Shown here: positions 56,205 to 64,000 of the stretch, piece by piece | Layout of the letters: every line of letters starts with the position of its first letter | How positions within the stretch are numbered: the first letter of the stretch is position 1 | Assembly: GCA_028688955.1 (NCBI GenBank) | Contig: JAQTXD010000001.1 | Coordinates: 62,001-126,000 of the forward strand | Source: Desulfuromonadaceae bacterium | Lineage (GTDB): Bacteria > Desulfobacterota > Desulfuromonadia > Geobacterales > Pseudopelobacteraceae | Length of the DNA stretch: 64,000 bases | Reading direction: 5' to 3' | Made by a program: the position numbers and the translations under genes | Notes under the pieces: model-generated | Told to the model about the DNA's origin: nothing | The model's database searches: none | The model's input: the letters and a program-made list of their open reading frames with translations, nothing else

Positions 56205-57725
56205 ATGAAACCGACTTTTTATGTAACCACTCCCATTTATTATGTGAACGATGTGCCACATATCGGCCACGCCTACACAACGGTTGCCGGAGATGTTCTG
56301 GCTCGGTACAAACGGCTGATGGGCTTTGATGTCTATTTTTTAACCGGTAGCGATGAGCATGGTCAAAAAGTCGAAAAGGCTGCTACTACCGCCGGCGAAA
56401 CCCCCCTGGAATTAGCTGACCGTGTAGTTAAACGCTTTCAGTCACTCTGGGAGCGGCTCGGAATATCACACAACGATTTTATCCGTACCACTCAGGAACG
56501 CCATAAAAACGGCGTCAGCCGAATTTTTAAAGATATCCTCGACAAAGGTGACATATATCTTGGCGAATACGAGGATTGGTACTGCACCCCGTGCGAAACT
56601 TTCTGGACCGAGACTCAACTCATTGAAGGTCGCTGCCCGGATTGCAACCGTCCGGTTGAAAAACTCAAGGAAGAATCGTACTTTTTCCGCATGAGTAAAT
56701 ATCAGGATCAGCTGCTGTCCCATATCGAAGCACATCCGGATTTTATACAGCCAAAAAGTAAACGAAACGAAATAATTTCCTTTATTAAAGAAGGGCTGCG
56801 AGATCTTTCAGTTTCCCGCACCACCTTTTCCTGGGGCATTCCGGTACCGGGTAATGACCGGCATATCATTTATGTCTGGTTCGACGCTCTGACAAACTAT
56901 ATTACTGCACTTGGCTATCCCGATGAGACGGGGAACTACGGACGTTACTGGCCGGTTGATGTCCACCTGATCGGTAAAGACATTCTCCGATTCCATTCCG
57001 TGTACTGGCCAACCTTTCTGATGGCGGCCGGACTGCCGTTGCCCAAGAAAGTTTTCGCCCACGGCTGGTGGACAGTTGAAGGTCAGAAAATGAGCAAAAG
57101 CCTGCAAAACGTCGTTGAACCGAACATGCTGATCGATAAGTACGGTGTGGATGCGGTTAGATACTTCCTGATGAGGGAAGTCCCTTTCGGACTTGACGGT
57201 GACTTTTCCCACACCGCTCTTGTTCAGCGGATTAATTCAGACCTGGCAAACGACATCGGCAATCTTCTCAGTCGCTCCACCGCAATGGCGGTCAAGTATT
57301 TCAACGGCATCCTTCCTGCTCCTTTAACAATGACAGGCATTGATCAGGCGTTGCAACAGAAGACCGTTGAGATGGTAGCAATTGTCGACAGATTTATCGA
57401 TGAGATGGCCTTCAGCAAGGCGCTGCAGGCAATTTGGGAGGTTATTTCAGCCGGAAACAAATATATTGACGACACGGCCCCGTGGACTTTAGCAAAAGAC
57501 CCTGCCAACAGCGGTCGCCTTGCCACGGTCATGTACACACTACTCGAGTCCCAACGCATAACCCATTGTATTTTGTCCGCCTTCCTGCCGGCAACATCGG
57601 AAAAAGCGCTTGCTTCACTGGGATGGACTGATACGATTTCTCAAAATGGACTTACCTGGGGCGGTTTGAAGGAAGGAGCAACCATAACAAAAGCCGAGGC
57701 ACTCTTCCCGAGAATGGAGGAGTAA
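56205..57725 (+). CDS. metG: Methionyl-tRNA synthetase
   Basis: 506 residues: class I HIGH motif (PHIGHAYTTVAGD), zinc knuckle with CTPC and CPDC, and KMSKS in GQKMSKSLQN (about 303). It charges tRNA-Met. It is the short form with no C-terminal tRNA-binding (EMAP) domain. ATG at 56205 with AGGAGCC upstream; the longer in-frame start would overlap the ricT tail. Confidence 0.97.
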   Translation: MKPTFYVTTPIYYVNDVPHIGHAYTTVAGDVLARYKRLMGFDVYFLTGSDEHGQKVEKAATTAGETPLELADRVVKRFQSLWERLGISHNDFIRTTQERHKNGVSRIFKDILDKGDIYLGEYEDWYCTPCETFWTETQLIEGRCPDCNRPVEKLKEESYFFRMSKYQDQLLSHIEAHPDFIQPKSKRNEIISFIKEGLRDLSVSRTTFSWGIPVPGNDRHIIYVWFDALTNYITALGYPDETGNYGRYWPVDVHLIGKDILRFHSVYWPTFLMAAGLPLPKKVFAHGWWTVEGQKMSKSLQNVVEPNMLIDKYGVDAVRYFLMREVPFGLDGDFSHTALVQRINSDLANDIGNLLSRSTAMAVKYFNGILPAPLTMTGIDQALQQKTVEMVAIVDRFIDEMAFSKALQAIWEVISAGNKYIDDTAPWTLAKDPANSGRLATVMYTLLESQRITHCILSAFLPATSEKALASLGWTDTISQNGLTWGGLKEGATITKAEALFPRMEE

Positions 57726-57766
57726 CCCAGCAGCAGCCCCCGACTATCACAGGTGTAAGCAACCCC

Positions 57767-57805
57767 ACCCTCCCGGCATTTTAAAAATACCGTGGAGGGT
57801 TTTTC
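57767..57805 (+). terminator. Rho-independent terminator after metG
   Basis: Stem ACCCTCC / GGAGGGT extended inward by CGG...CCG and ATTTT...AAAAT pairs, followed by TTTTT. It ends the tmk-metG operon and faces the hpnH gene from the other side. Confidence 0.9.
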
Positions 57806-57880
57806 CGTCCGTGCACGGCGTGTAGTCAGGGGCTATGATTACAGCGTAGTACAATTCTTTAGTAACCTGTTATCACAACC

Positions 57881-58879
57881 TCAGGTCATGTTCCAGATCA
57901 TCATTTCCAGCATATCTCTCCAACTCTTGCTGATTTCCCTGACTACCGTAGGTTCGAAGCCACAATGCATCATGCACTGAGCACAGCGAGGGTCCTTACC
58001 AACGCCGTACTTATTCCAGTCAGTCTTTTCCATCATCTCCGCAAAGGTCGGATAGTGGGCGTCTGTGATCAGATAGCAGGGAGCCTTCCACCCCTGCGGG
58101 TTACGGGTAGGGTTACCCCAGGGGGTGCATTCAAGCTTCTTTTCTCCTTTGAGGAATTTCAAGTACATCGGGGTGGAAAAAAAGCGGTGTTTTTTACTCA
58201 TTTCATAGACTTCTGCAAATTTTTTCTCTATATCGCGACGTTCGAGAAACAGCTTCTCTCCGACCGCTTCATAGCCGAAACCTGGCGCAACAAGTACACC
58301 ATCAACTCCGTAGTCTTCAAGCTGGCTGAAGAGCATTTCAATTTCAACCAGATCGGTTTCTTTAAAGATAGTTGTATTGGTACACACCCGGAACCCGAGT
58401 TCTTTTGCTTTTTTTATTCCGGCGAGTGCAATCCTGAAAGCACCCTTACGTTCCAGAATTCGGTCATGCGTTTCTTCCAGGCCGTCCATATGAATATTAA
58501 AGGTAAAGTTGGGGTGCGGCGTCATGCTGTCAAGTGCCTTTTCAAGCAAGATCCCGTTCGTACAGAAATAAATATGCTTTCCCCGCTTCAATACCGCAGT
58601 GACAAGTTCATTAATCTGCGGATACAGGAATGGCTCCCCTCCCGTTATGGTAACTACCGGCGCGGGACATTCGTCCACAGACCGCAGGCATTCTTCCAGA
58701 CTCATCATCTGCTGAATTGTATCGGCATATTCGCGTATTCTGCCGCACCCTGAACAGGCAAGGTTGCAGAGATGTGTTGGTTCCAGCATCAATACCAGAG
58801 GATATTTCTCAATTTTACGGATATTATTTTTTAATATATATGTAGACAAATCATAATTGAGACGCAGCGGAAAACGCAT
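57881..58879 (-). CDS. hpnH: Hopanoid biosynthesis radical SAM protein HpnH
   Basis: 332 residues. Radical SAM site CNLACSGC (Cys38, 42, 45), the preceding YPLVLMLEPTHL and following LEECLRSVDECPAPVVTITGGEP closely match HpnH, which joins adenosine to diploptene to make adenosylhopane for extended hopanoids. The C-terminal Cys-rich part (CTPWGNPTRNPQGW; CAQCMMHCGFEP) is also typical. It lies 21 nt after livF as the last gene of the transporter operon; no other hopanoid gene is in the window. Confidence 0.92.
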   Translation of the reverse strand: MRFPLRLNYDLSTYILKNNIRKIEKYPLVLMLEPTHLCNLACSGCGRIREYADTIQQMMSLEECLRSVDECPAPVVTITGGEPFLYPQINELVTAVLKRGKHIYFCTNGILLEKALDSMTPHPNFTFNIHMDGLEETHDRILERKGAFRIALAGIKKAKELGFRVCTNTTIFKETDLVEIEMLFSQLEDYGVDGVLVAPGFGYEAVGEKLFLERRDIEKKFAEVYEMSKKHRFFSTPMYLKFLKGEKKLECTPWGNPTRNPQGWKAPCYLITDAHYPTFAEMMEKTDWNKYGVGKDPRCAQCMMHCGFEPTVVREISKSWRDMLEMMIWNMT

Positions 58880-58900
58880 TGTAGATATCCTTTGGGCAGC

Positions 58901-59644
58901 TTATCGCTCCCACATTTCTTTCTTGTCTTTGCCAAGATAGGCACGCTTGACTTCAGCATTCTCCAGCAGTTCATCTGCAGGACCTTCCAGTATTACCTTG
59001 CCGGTTTCAAGGACATAGCCACGATCTGCCAGTTTCAGCGCTGCCTTGGCATTCTGCTCAACCAGCAGAATAGTCGTACCGTTCTCCCGGCGTAAACGTT
59101 CCAGAACGCGAAATATTTCCTGCACAACCAATGGTGCAAGCCCCATGGAGGGCTCGTCAAGCAGCAGCATTTTAGGGTTTGCCATCAACGCCCTGCCGAT
59201 AGCAAGCATCTGTTGCTCACCGCCCGACATGGTACCTGCCAACTGTTTGCGACGTTCCTCAAGACGTGGAAACAATGTAAATACCTTGTCCAGATCTTTA
59301 TGTATTGATCCCTTGCTTTCTCTGCTCCGGAAACGCAGATATGCACCCAACTCGAGATTATCCTCAACGGAAAGCGGTTTAAACACCTGCCTCCCTTCCG
59401 GAACCTGAGATATTCCGCACTGAACAATTTTATCCGGAGCAAGTGACGTAACAGATTCCTTGTTAAATAGAATGTCACCGGAAGAGGCCGGTGTCACACC
59501 TGAAATCGTGTTAAGAATAGTTGTCTTACCTGCTCCGTTTGCGCCAATCAGTGTTACAATTTCACCCGCACCCAGATGCAGGGAAATATTTTTTAGCGCG
59601 TGGACTTTTCCGTAGTAGGTGTTGATATTTTTAAGACGAAGCAT
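58901..59644 (-). CDS. livF: Branched-chain amino acid ABC transporter ATPase LivF
   Basis: 247 residues: Walker A GANGAGKTT, signature MSGGEQQML (preceded by QLAGT), Walker B MLLLDEPSMG. LivF is one of two ATPases of the LIV-type importer. Start overlaps the livG stop by one base (TGATG). Confidence 0.95.
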   Translation of the reverse strand: MLRLKNINTYYGKVHALKNISLHLGAGEIVTLIGANGAGKTTILNTISGVTPASSGDILFNKESVTSLAPDKIVQCGISQVPEGRQVFKPLSVEDNLELGAYLRFRSRESKGSIHKDLDKVFTLFPRLEERRKQLAGTMSGGEQQMLAIGRALMANPKMLLLDEPSMGLAPLVVQEIFRVLERLRRENGTTILLVEQNAKAALKLADRGYVLETGKVILEGPADELLENAEVKRAYLGKDKKEMWER

Positions 59645-60399
59645 CAGTCGTCATCCCCCAGATATGCAGCAATGACTTCCGGGCTTTCCTGGATCTCACG
59701 GGGAGTTCCCTCCGCCAGTTTTGCACCGAGATTAAGAACGATAATCCTGTCACAGATGTCCATGACCAGTTCCATATCGTGCTCAACCAGAACTACAGTT
59801 ATGCCCAGGTCACGAATCCGCTTGATCAGCTGGGCAAGTCCGACGGTTTCCTGACTGTTAAGACCGGCTGCAGGTTCATCCATCAGCATGATGCGCGGTC
59901 CAACTGCCAGAGCCCTGGCTATCTCCAGCAGACGGCCTTTACCAAACGGAAGGCTGCCGGCCGTATGCCCTGCAAGATCTGTAATACCGGTAAACTCAAG
60001 CCATTCCATGGCACCGTCACGGATACGCCGCTCTTCCGCTCTACTCCAGGGCATTTTGAGCGCACATGCCAGCAGTCCGCTGGAACTTTTCGTGTGCATC
60101 CCTACCATGACGTTTTCCAGCACCGTCATTCCCCCGAACAGTTCAATATTCTGAAATGTCCGGACCATGGCAAGCCTGGCTAACCGTTCAGGAGAAAACC
60201 CGCTGATGTCCTTACCTTCCAGCAGAACCGTACCGGCACTCTGATGATAAATACCGGTGATTATGTTGAAAAGGGTCGTTTTGCCAGCCCCGTTTGGACC
60301 AATGACCCCGGTAATGTCCCCTTTTGCAATTGAAAAAGAAACCGCATCAAGTGCAGTTACGCCGCCGAATATTTGTGTGATTCCGGAGACTTCAAGCAT
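59644..60399 (-). CDS. livG: Branched-chain amino acid ABC transporter ATPase LivG
   Basis: 251 residues: Walker A GPNGAGKTT, LPFGKGRLLEIARAL in the signature position (GKGR in place of GGEQ, as often in LivG), Walker B MLMDEPAAG. GGGAGG precedes the ATG, which overlaps the livM stop by 8 nt. Confidence 0.95.
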   Translation of the reverse strand: MLEVSGITQIFGGVTALDAVSFSIAKGDITGVIGPNGAGKTTLFNIITGIYHQSAGTVLLEGKDISGFSPERLARLAMVRTFQNIELFGGMTVLENVMVGMHTKSSSGLLACALKMPWSRAEERRIRDGAMEWLEFTGITDLAGHTAGSLPFGKGRLLEIARALAVGPRIMLMDEPAAGLNSQETVGLAQLIKRIRDLGITVVLVEHDMELVMDICDRIIVLNLGAKLAEGTPREIQESPEVIAAYLGDDD

Positions 60400-61348
60400 T
60401 ACCAGCCTCCCGGCGTTTGGCAGATTTTTTGAACAATGTCGGGAATCCCCGGACTATCCCTCCCGGCATGTACATCACCATGACAATAAGTAACCCACCA
60501 TAGATTATGATGTCGTAGTCATTTGCACCACGCAGAAACTCCGGCAAAAGGGTCAGTAGTGCGGCACCAAGAAATGAGCCGTAAATACTACCCAGACCTC
60601 CGATAACAACCATTGTCAGAAGCTCGATCGAGAAGTTGAAACCAAATGATGCAGGTGAAATAAATGTCATGGTATGGGCGTAGAGACTCCCCGCCAGCGA
60701 TGATATGACAGCGGAAAGAGCAAATATCTGTACTTTCAGGTTACGTGCATCGACACCAAGAACCTGGGCCGCAATTTCTGAATCATGTACAGCCCGTAAT
60801 GCTCGACCGACACGCGACTGCGCCAGGTTGAGAGAAAAGAGCATCACTGCCAGAGCGCATCCCCAGATGAGATAATAATTTTTCACATCTGTGTCAAATG
60901 TAATTCCACCCAGTTCCAGATTGGGTATGCCGGATAAACCGGAAGGACCACCGGTCAGGTCGACAGTCTCATTAAATGAGATGTACATAATAATACCAAG
61001 GCCGAGGGTAGCCATTGCCAGATAATGCCCTTTAAGCTTCAAAACAGGAAAACCGATCAGCCACGCAAGGCAACCGACAGCGAGTGCTGCTGAGGTCATG
61101 GCAATCCAGGGATTCAGGCTGTACGTGGAGGTCAGGACACCAGAGACATAGGCACCAAGACCAAAGAAGCCAGCATGTCCGAGAGAAATCTGCCCGGCGT
61201 ACCCAAGCAGCAGGTTAAGTGCAATGGCAAGCATGGTGTTAATTCCGATAAACACGAAAACGTTCATCAGATAACCGCCCGAAAACAGGTACGGAACCGC
61301 CAGGATAAGCGCTGAAAAACCAATAAAAAGGAGGAGGTCTCGTTTCAT
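60392..61348 (-). CDS. livM: Branched-chain amino acid ABC transporter permease LivM
   Basis: 318 residues, polytopic, with LLLGYAGQISLGHAGFFGLGAY and the coupling segment (GRALRAVHDSEIAAQVLGV) characteristic of LivM. ATG at 61348 with GAGAG upstream, 4 nt after the livH stop; the longer frame in front overlaps livH and is not membrane-like. Confidence 0.95.
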   Translation of the reverse strand: MKRDLLLFIGFSALILAVPYLFSGGYLMNVFVFIGINTMLAIALNLLLGYAGQISLGHAGFFGLGAYVSGVLTSTYSLNPWIAMTSAALAVGCLAWLIGFPVLKLKGHYLAMATLGLGIIMYISFNETVDLTGGPSGLSGIPNLELGGITFDTDVKNYYLIWGCALAVMLFSLNLAQSRVGRALRAVHDSEIAAQVLGVDARNLKVQIFALSAVISSLAGSLYAHTMTFISPASFGFNFSIELLTMVVIGGLGSIYGSFLGAALLTLLPEFLRGANDYDIIIYGGLLIVMVMYMPGGIVRGFPTLFKKSAKRREAGNA

Positions 61349-61352
61349 GATA

Positions 61353-62234
61353 TCAGACTCTCTCCGAATCGGCTTTCCCGAAAAGCCCTTGCGGACGGAT
61401 GAAGAGAATGAGCAGTAAAATGATAAAGGCAATGGCGTCTTTGTATCCCGATGAAATAAGTCCGGCGCCGAGCGACTCGAGCACTCCCAGCAGCAACCCG
61501 CCGATAACCGTGGAAAGACCACTGCTCATGCCACCGATAATTGCCGCACAAAACCCTTTCAACCCCAACATGACGCCGACGTCGTACGCGGTCATCGTCA
61601 GTGGGGCAACGATGATACCGGCAACGGCACCCATCGCTGAGCTGATCATAAACGAAAACAGCACCATGCGCCGCACATCAATGCCGACAAGCCCGGCGGC
61701 CCGACGGTTGTAGGAACAGGCACGCATCGCTTTACCACTAATGGTGTGGTAAAAATAGAGTTTATTGAATCCGATAATCAGCAGAGTAATAGCAAGAATC
61801 CAGAGATGCTGAGGAAGTATGGTGGCCCCCCCGATTGCGATAGGAGTATCGCCGGAAAATGGGGGAATTGAGTGGGTGTCTTTGTCCCACACCAGCATCG
61901 CCAGCCCACGGATCAGAATACTCCCGCCAATGGTAATTATTACCAGGTTAATCGGTGTCGGCTGTCTGAGTGGCCTGATGGCAAGACGTTCGAACAAGAC
62001 ACCGATAGCGGTAGAAATGGCTACGGCACAGGGGATAGCGGCCCACAGCGGTAAATTCAGGAGTTCCATACAGGACAGGGTCAACAGACCTCCTAGCATA
62101 ACGAATTCACCCTGGGCAAAATTGATAATACCGGTTGCGTTGTAAATAATCGAAAAACCAATTCCAATTAACGCATAGATGGCACCGGTTGAGATACCTG
62201 ACAGAGAGTATTGTAGAATCTGATCAAACTGCAT
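61353..62234 (-). CDS. livH: Branched-chain amino acid ABC transporter permease LivH
   Basis: 293 residues, about eight membrane segments, with ALIGIGFSIIYNATGIINFAQG and the coupling helix GKAMRACSYNRRAAGLVGI. Forms a heterodimer with LivM. GAGG precedes the ATG. Confidence 0.95.
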   Translation of the reverse strand: MQFDQILQYSLSGISTGAIYALIGIGFSIIYNATGIINFAQGEFVMLGGLLTLSCMELLNLPLWAAIPCAVAISTAIGVLFERLAIRPLRQPTPINLVIITIGGSILIRGLAMLVWDKDTHSIPPFSGDTPIAIGGATILPQHLWILAITLLIIGFNKLYFYHTISGKAMRACSYNRRAAGLVGIDVRRMVLFSFMISSAMGAVAGIIVAPLTMTAYDVGVMLGLKGFCAAIIGGMSSGLSTVIGGLLLGVLESLGAGLISSGYKDAIAFIILLLILFIRPQGLFGKADSERV

Positions 62235-62248
62235 TATGCCTCATAAAT

Positions 62249-62277
62249 AGGGGGGGCAAACAGTAGTTCGCCCCCCA
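62249..62277 (-). promoter_or_regulatory. GC-rich hairpin between the binding-protein gene and livH
   Basis: A perfect GGGGGGC / GCCCCCC pair with an AAAC/GTT inner stem and a small loop lies after the stop of the substrate-binding gene and before the livH ribosome site. It lacks a long T-run, so it is likely an attenuator or a 3'-end stabiliser that raises binding-protein expression over the permeases. Confidence 0.65.
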
Positions 62278-62303
62278 CTGATAGAATCGAATCTGCATGA
62301 ATC

Positions 62304-63443
62304 TTACTTTACAACCACCCAATCTTTGTTTTTGATCTCAACCAGAACAAAAGCATCCTTTCCGAGACCGGCGTGATCTTGAGGTGAATAGGTAAATGTG
62401 CCGCCAATTCCGCAGAAATTCTTGGTCTTTTCAAGCTGATCCCGAATTGACGAAGGTGTGTCAGCACCAGAATAAATAGCATTTCTCAACAGCATAACGG
62501 CATCCCAGGCATGACCGCCAAAATGGTCCCCCTCTGCTTTGTAATGATTCTGGTAATCTTTGACAAAAGACATCAGAGACTTCTTCTGAGATTCGGATTT
62601 TGGCAGAAGATCACATACCAGCACCTTTCCGGAGGGGAGTTTGACACCTTCAGCTGCATCACCGGCCAAGTCAATGAATTTTTTCGATGAAACTCCATGG
62701 CTCATGAACAGTGGCGTTTTGATGCCGAGTTGACGGACATTTTTTGCAACCAGCGCCGGGCCTGGATTAGTCCCCCAGCAGATAATAGCCTGGGAACGGG
62801 TTCCGCGTATTTTAGTCAACTGGGCCGTCATATCGGTGTCTTTGGGACCGTAGGTATCATCAGAGACAATCGTAATCCCGTATTTTGCTGCCTGGCTCTT
62901 CAGCTGTTCACGTCCCGAAGCACCAAAACCGTCCGAGACTGTCAGAATTGAAACAGTTGTCTGCCTCGTTTTCTGCAGATATTCATAAATCCTACCAACC
63001 GCCAAGGCATCGTTCTGAGCGGTCTTAAACACCCATTTTTTGACCGGATCAGTAATTTTACTTCCAGCTGAGCATGATATTAGAGGGATCTGCTCTTTTT
63101 CAGCTACCGGAATAACCGCCATAGTCTCACCGGTCGTACTCGGACCGATGATTGCGACAACCTTGTCGTCTTTGATCAGTTTTGTAGCAAGCTGCACCGC
63201 TTTAGTGGCATCTCCGGTGGTGTCATACACTACCAGCTCAAGTTTACGTCCTTTTACCCCACCGGCCTTGTTAATCTCATCCACGACCATTTTGGCACTG
63301 TTTCGCTCCGGTTCTCCCAGAAAAGCAGCAGGACCGGTTACCGCAAACAGTCCTCCTATTTTTATTGGCGCAGCAGCAAATGCTGTTGCAGATATCAGTA
63401 CCGTCACAGCCACACATATAAAGCTAATAAATTTAGTATTCAT
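62304..63443 (-). CDS. Branched-chain amino acid-type ABC substrate-binding protein (second copy)
   Basis: 379 residues: signal peptide (cleavage near AFA-AAPIKIG), type 1 periplasmic binding fold with GGLFAVTGPAAFLGEPERN and VVAIIGPSTTGETMA. Ligands of LivK-like proteins vary (branched amino acids, amides, aromatic compounds). ATG at 63443 follows GGGGAG. It follows a paralogue by 27 nt. Confidence 0.93.
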   Translation of the reverse strand: MNTKFISFICVAVTVLISATAFAAAPIKIGGLFAVTGPAAFLGEPERNSAKMVVDEINKAGGVKGRKLELVVYDTTGDATKAVQLATKLIKDDKVVAIIGPSTTGETMAVIPVAEKEQIPLISCSAGSKITDPVKKWVFKTAQNDALAVGRIYEYLQKTRQTTVSILTVSDGFGASGREQLKSQAAKYGITIVSDDTYGPKDTDMTAQLTKIRGTRSQAIICWGTNPGPALVAKNVRQLGIKTPLFMSHGVSSKKFIDLAGDAAEGVKLPSGKVLVCDLLPKSESQKKSLMSFVKDYQNHYKAEGDHFGGHAWDAVMLLRNAIYSGADTPSSIRDQLEKTKNFCGIGGTFTYSPQDHAGLGKDAFVLVEIKNKDWVVVK

Positions 63444-63470
63444 AGACAATCTCCCCATAATTGTTGATTT

Positions 63471-64000
63471 CTATTTTATCAGCAACCAGTCACCCTTGAC
63501 AATTCTGACCATTTCAAAAGCCGAAAGATCAAGTCCGTTATGGTCTTTTGAAGTCATTGTAAACACGCCTGAAATACTTACCAGTTTATGAGCGTGCTCG
63601 ATACCGGTACGGATCTGCTCCGGTGTGGAACCGGACTTTTTTATGGCACCTGTGGCAAGCAGGAAGGCATCGTAGGCATAGCCGCCAAACGTGGAAGCTT
63701 CAGTTCCATAAGCCTTTTTATATGAATGGTCATATTCTTTCAACAGCTTGTACTGGGAGTCACTCTTTGGAAGTGCATCGTATATGGCAAGTTTACCGGC
63801 GGGAAGCATGACACCTTCAGCCGCGTCGGCACCAGCCAGTTCGATATATTTTTTGGATGCAACTCCGTGACTCATATACAGTGGCGTCTTAATGCCAAGC
63901 TGCTTAACGTTTTTCGTAATCACCGCCGGTCCCGGGTTGGTACCCCAGCAAATAATTGAATCGGGCTTAATACCACGGATCTTTGTCAACTGAGCAGTCA
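63471..64000 (-). CDS. Branched-chain amino acid-type ABC substrate-binding protein (first copy, N-terminus beyond window)
   Basis: Only the C-terminal about 176 residues are visible; the frame is open to the right edge (reading ...TAQLTKIRG), so the gene starts outside. Its segments IICWGTNPGPA, KTPLYMSHGVASKK and the C-terminal FTMTSKDHNGL closely parallel the downstream copy, showing a tandem duplication. Part of the liv operon. Confidence 0.92.
   Translation of the reverse strand, partial: TAQLTKIRGIKPDSIICWGTNPGPAVITKNVKQLGIKTPLYMSHGVASKKYIELAGADAAEGVMLPAGKLAIYDALPKSDSQYKLLKEYDHSYKKAYGTEASTFGGYAYDAFLLATGAIKKSGSTPEQIRTGIEHAHKLVSISGVFTMTSKDHNGLDLSAFEMVRIVKGDWLLIK

Noticed and set aside
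56205..57725. Truncated metG
   Set aside because: The missing C-terminal tRNA-binding domain is a common natural variant; the catalytic core is complete and a terminator follows.
57965..58753. Open frame of 262 aa opposite hpnH
   Set aside because: hpnH has clear radical SAM motifs over the same bases, and the antisense product has no recognisable domain.
1..64000. CRISPR arrays, IS elements, tRNA or rRNA genes
   Set aside because: None recognised by eye: no regularly spaced direct repeats, no transposase frame and no clover-leaf or CCA pattern.

Overview
The window looks like chromosome from a Geobacter-like bacterium (Desulfuromonadota, Geobacterales). The signs are a dodecahaem and a trihaem c-type cytochrome, a cbb3 oxidase, a PilMNOPQ-like type II secretion locus with several pseudopilins, an unusually dense two-component repertoire with HD-GYP proteins, an hpnH hopanoid gene and a tmk-holB-ricT-metG run. 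This is inferred from gene content; no rRNA, tRNA, IS element, phage gene or CRISPR array was seen.

Layout. 1-11255 (minus) is one long operon-like run: gspF, gspE, pilM/N/O/P-like genes, a lipoprotein secretin with a C-terminal cohesin-like domain, three pseudopilins, then ftsE and ftsX (cut by the window edge). 11297-13689 (minus) holds ndh, a polyprenol-phosphate mannosyltransferase and a 61-residue membrane protein, closed by a terminator. 14010-19073 (plus) holds a Cache-domain histidine kinase, a sigma-54 activator, a methyltransferase and an exported protein that resembles a degenerate subtilase. 19077-27835 is mixed: an acyl-CoA synthetase, a PAS kinase, a DUF294 nucleotidyltransferase, a 12-haem cytochrome, nudC, a 3-haem cytochrome and rlpA.

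27832-42264 (minus) is the most unusual part: ten consecutive signalling genes. They are four related histidine kinases (one a receiver-kinase hybrid), five further receiver-domain proteins of one paralogous type, and an MglA-like small GTPase. Two of those receiver proteins carry HD-GYP domains, one a PAS domain, and one is a GspE/PilB-type ATPase with two C-terminal zinc ribbons. A YkgJ-type protein and a stand-alone CheX-like phosphatase lie just upstream. I propose that this is a phospho- and c-di-GMP-controlled circuit acting on a secretion or pilus motor and using MglA-type polarity control. That role is inferred from domain content only.

43839-46873 (minus) is a cbb3 oxidase operon (ccoN-O-Q-P) in which CcoO carries a second haem domain and CcoP only one; a 46-residue ccoQ is hidden between them. 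46987-53249 (minus) holds guaA, guaB, an M42 peptidase, a radical SAM protein and rnc. 53421-57725 (plus) holds tmk-holB-ricT-metG behind a near-consensus sigma-70 promoter. 57881-64000 (minus) holds a branched-chain amino-acid-type ABC operon with two tandem substrate-binding proteins and a terminal hpnH gene.
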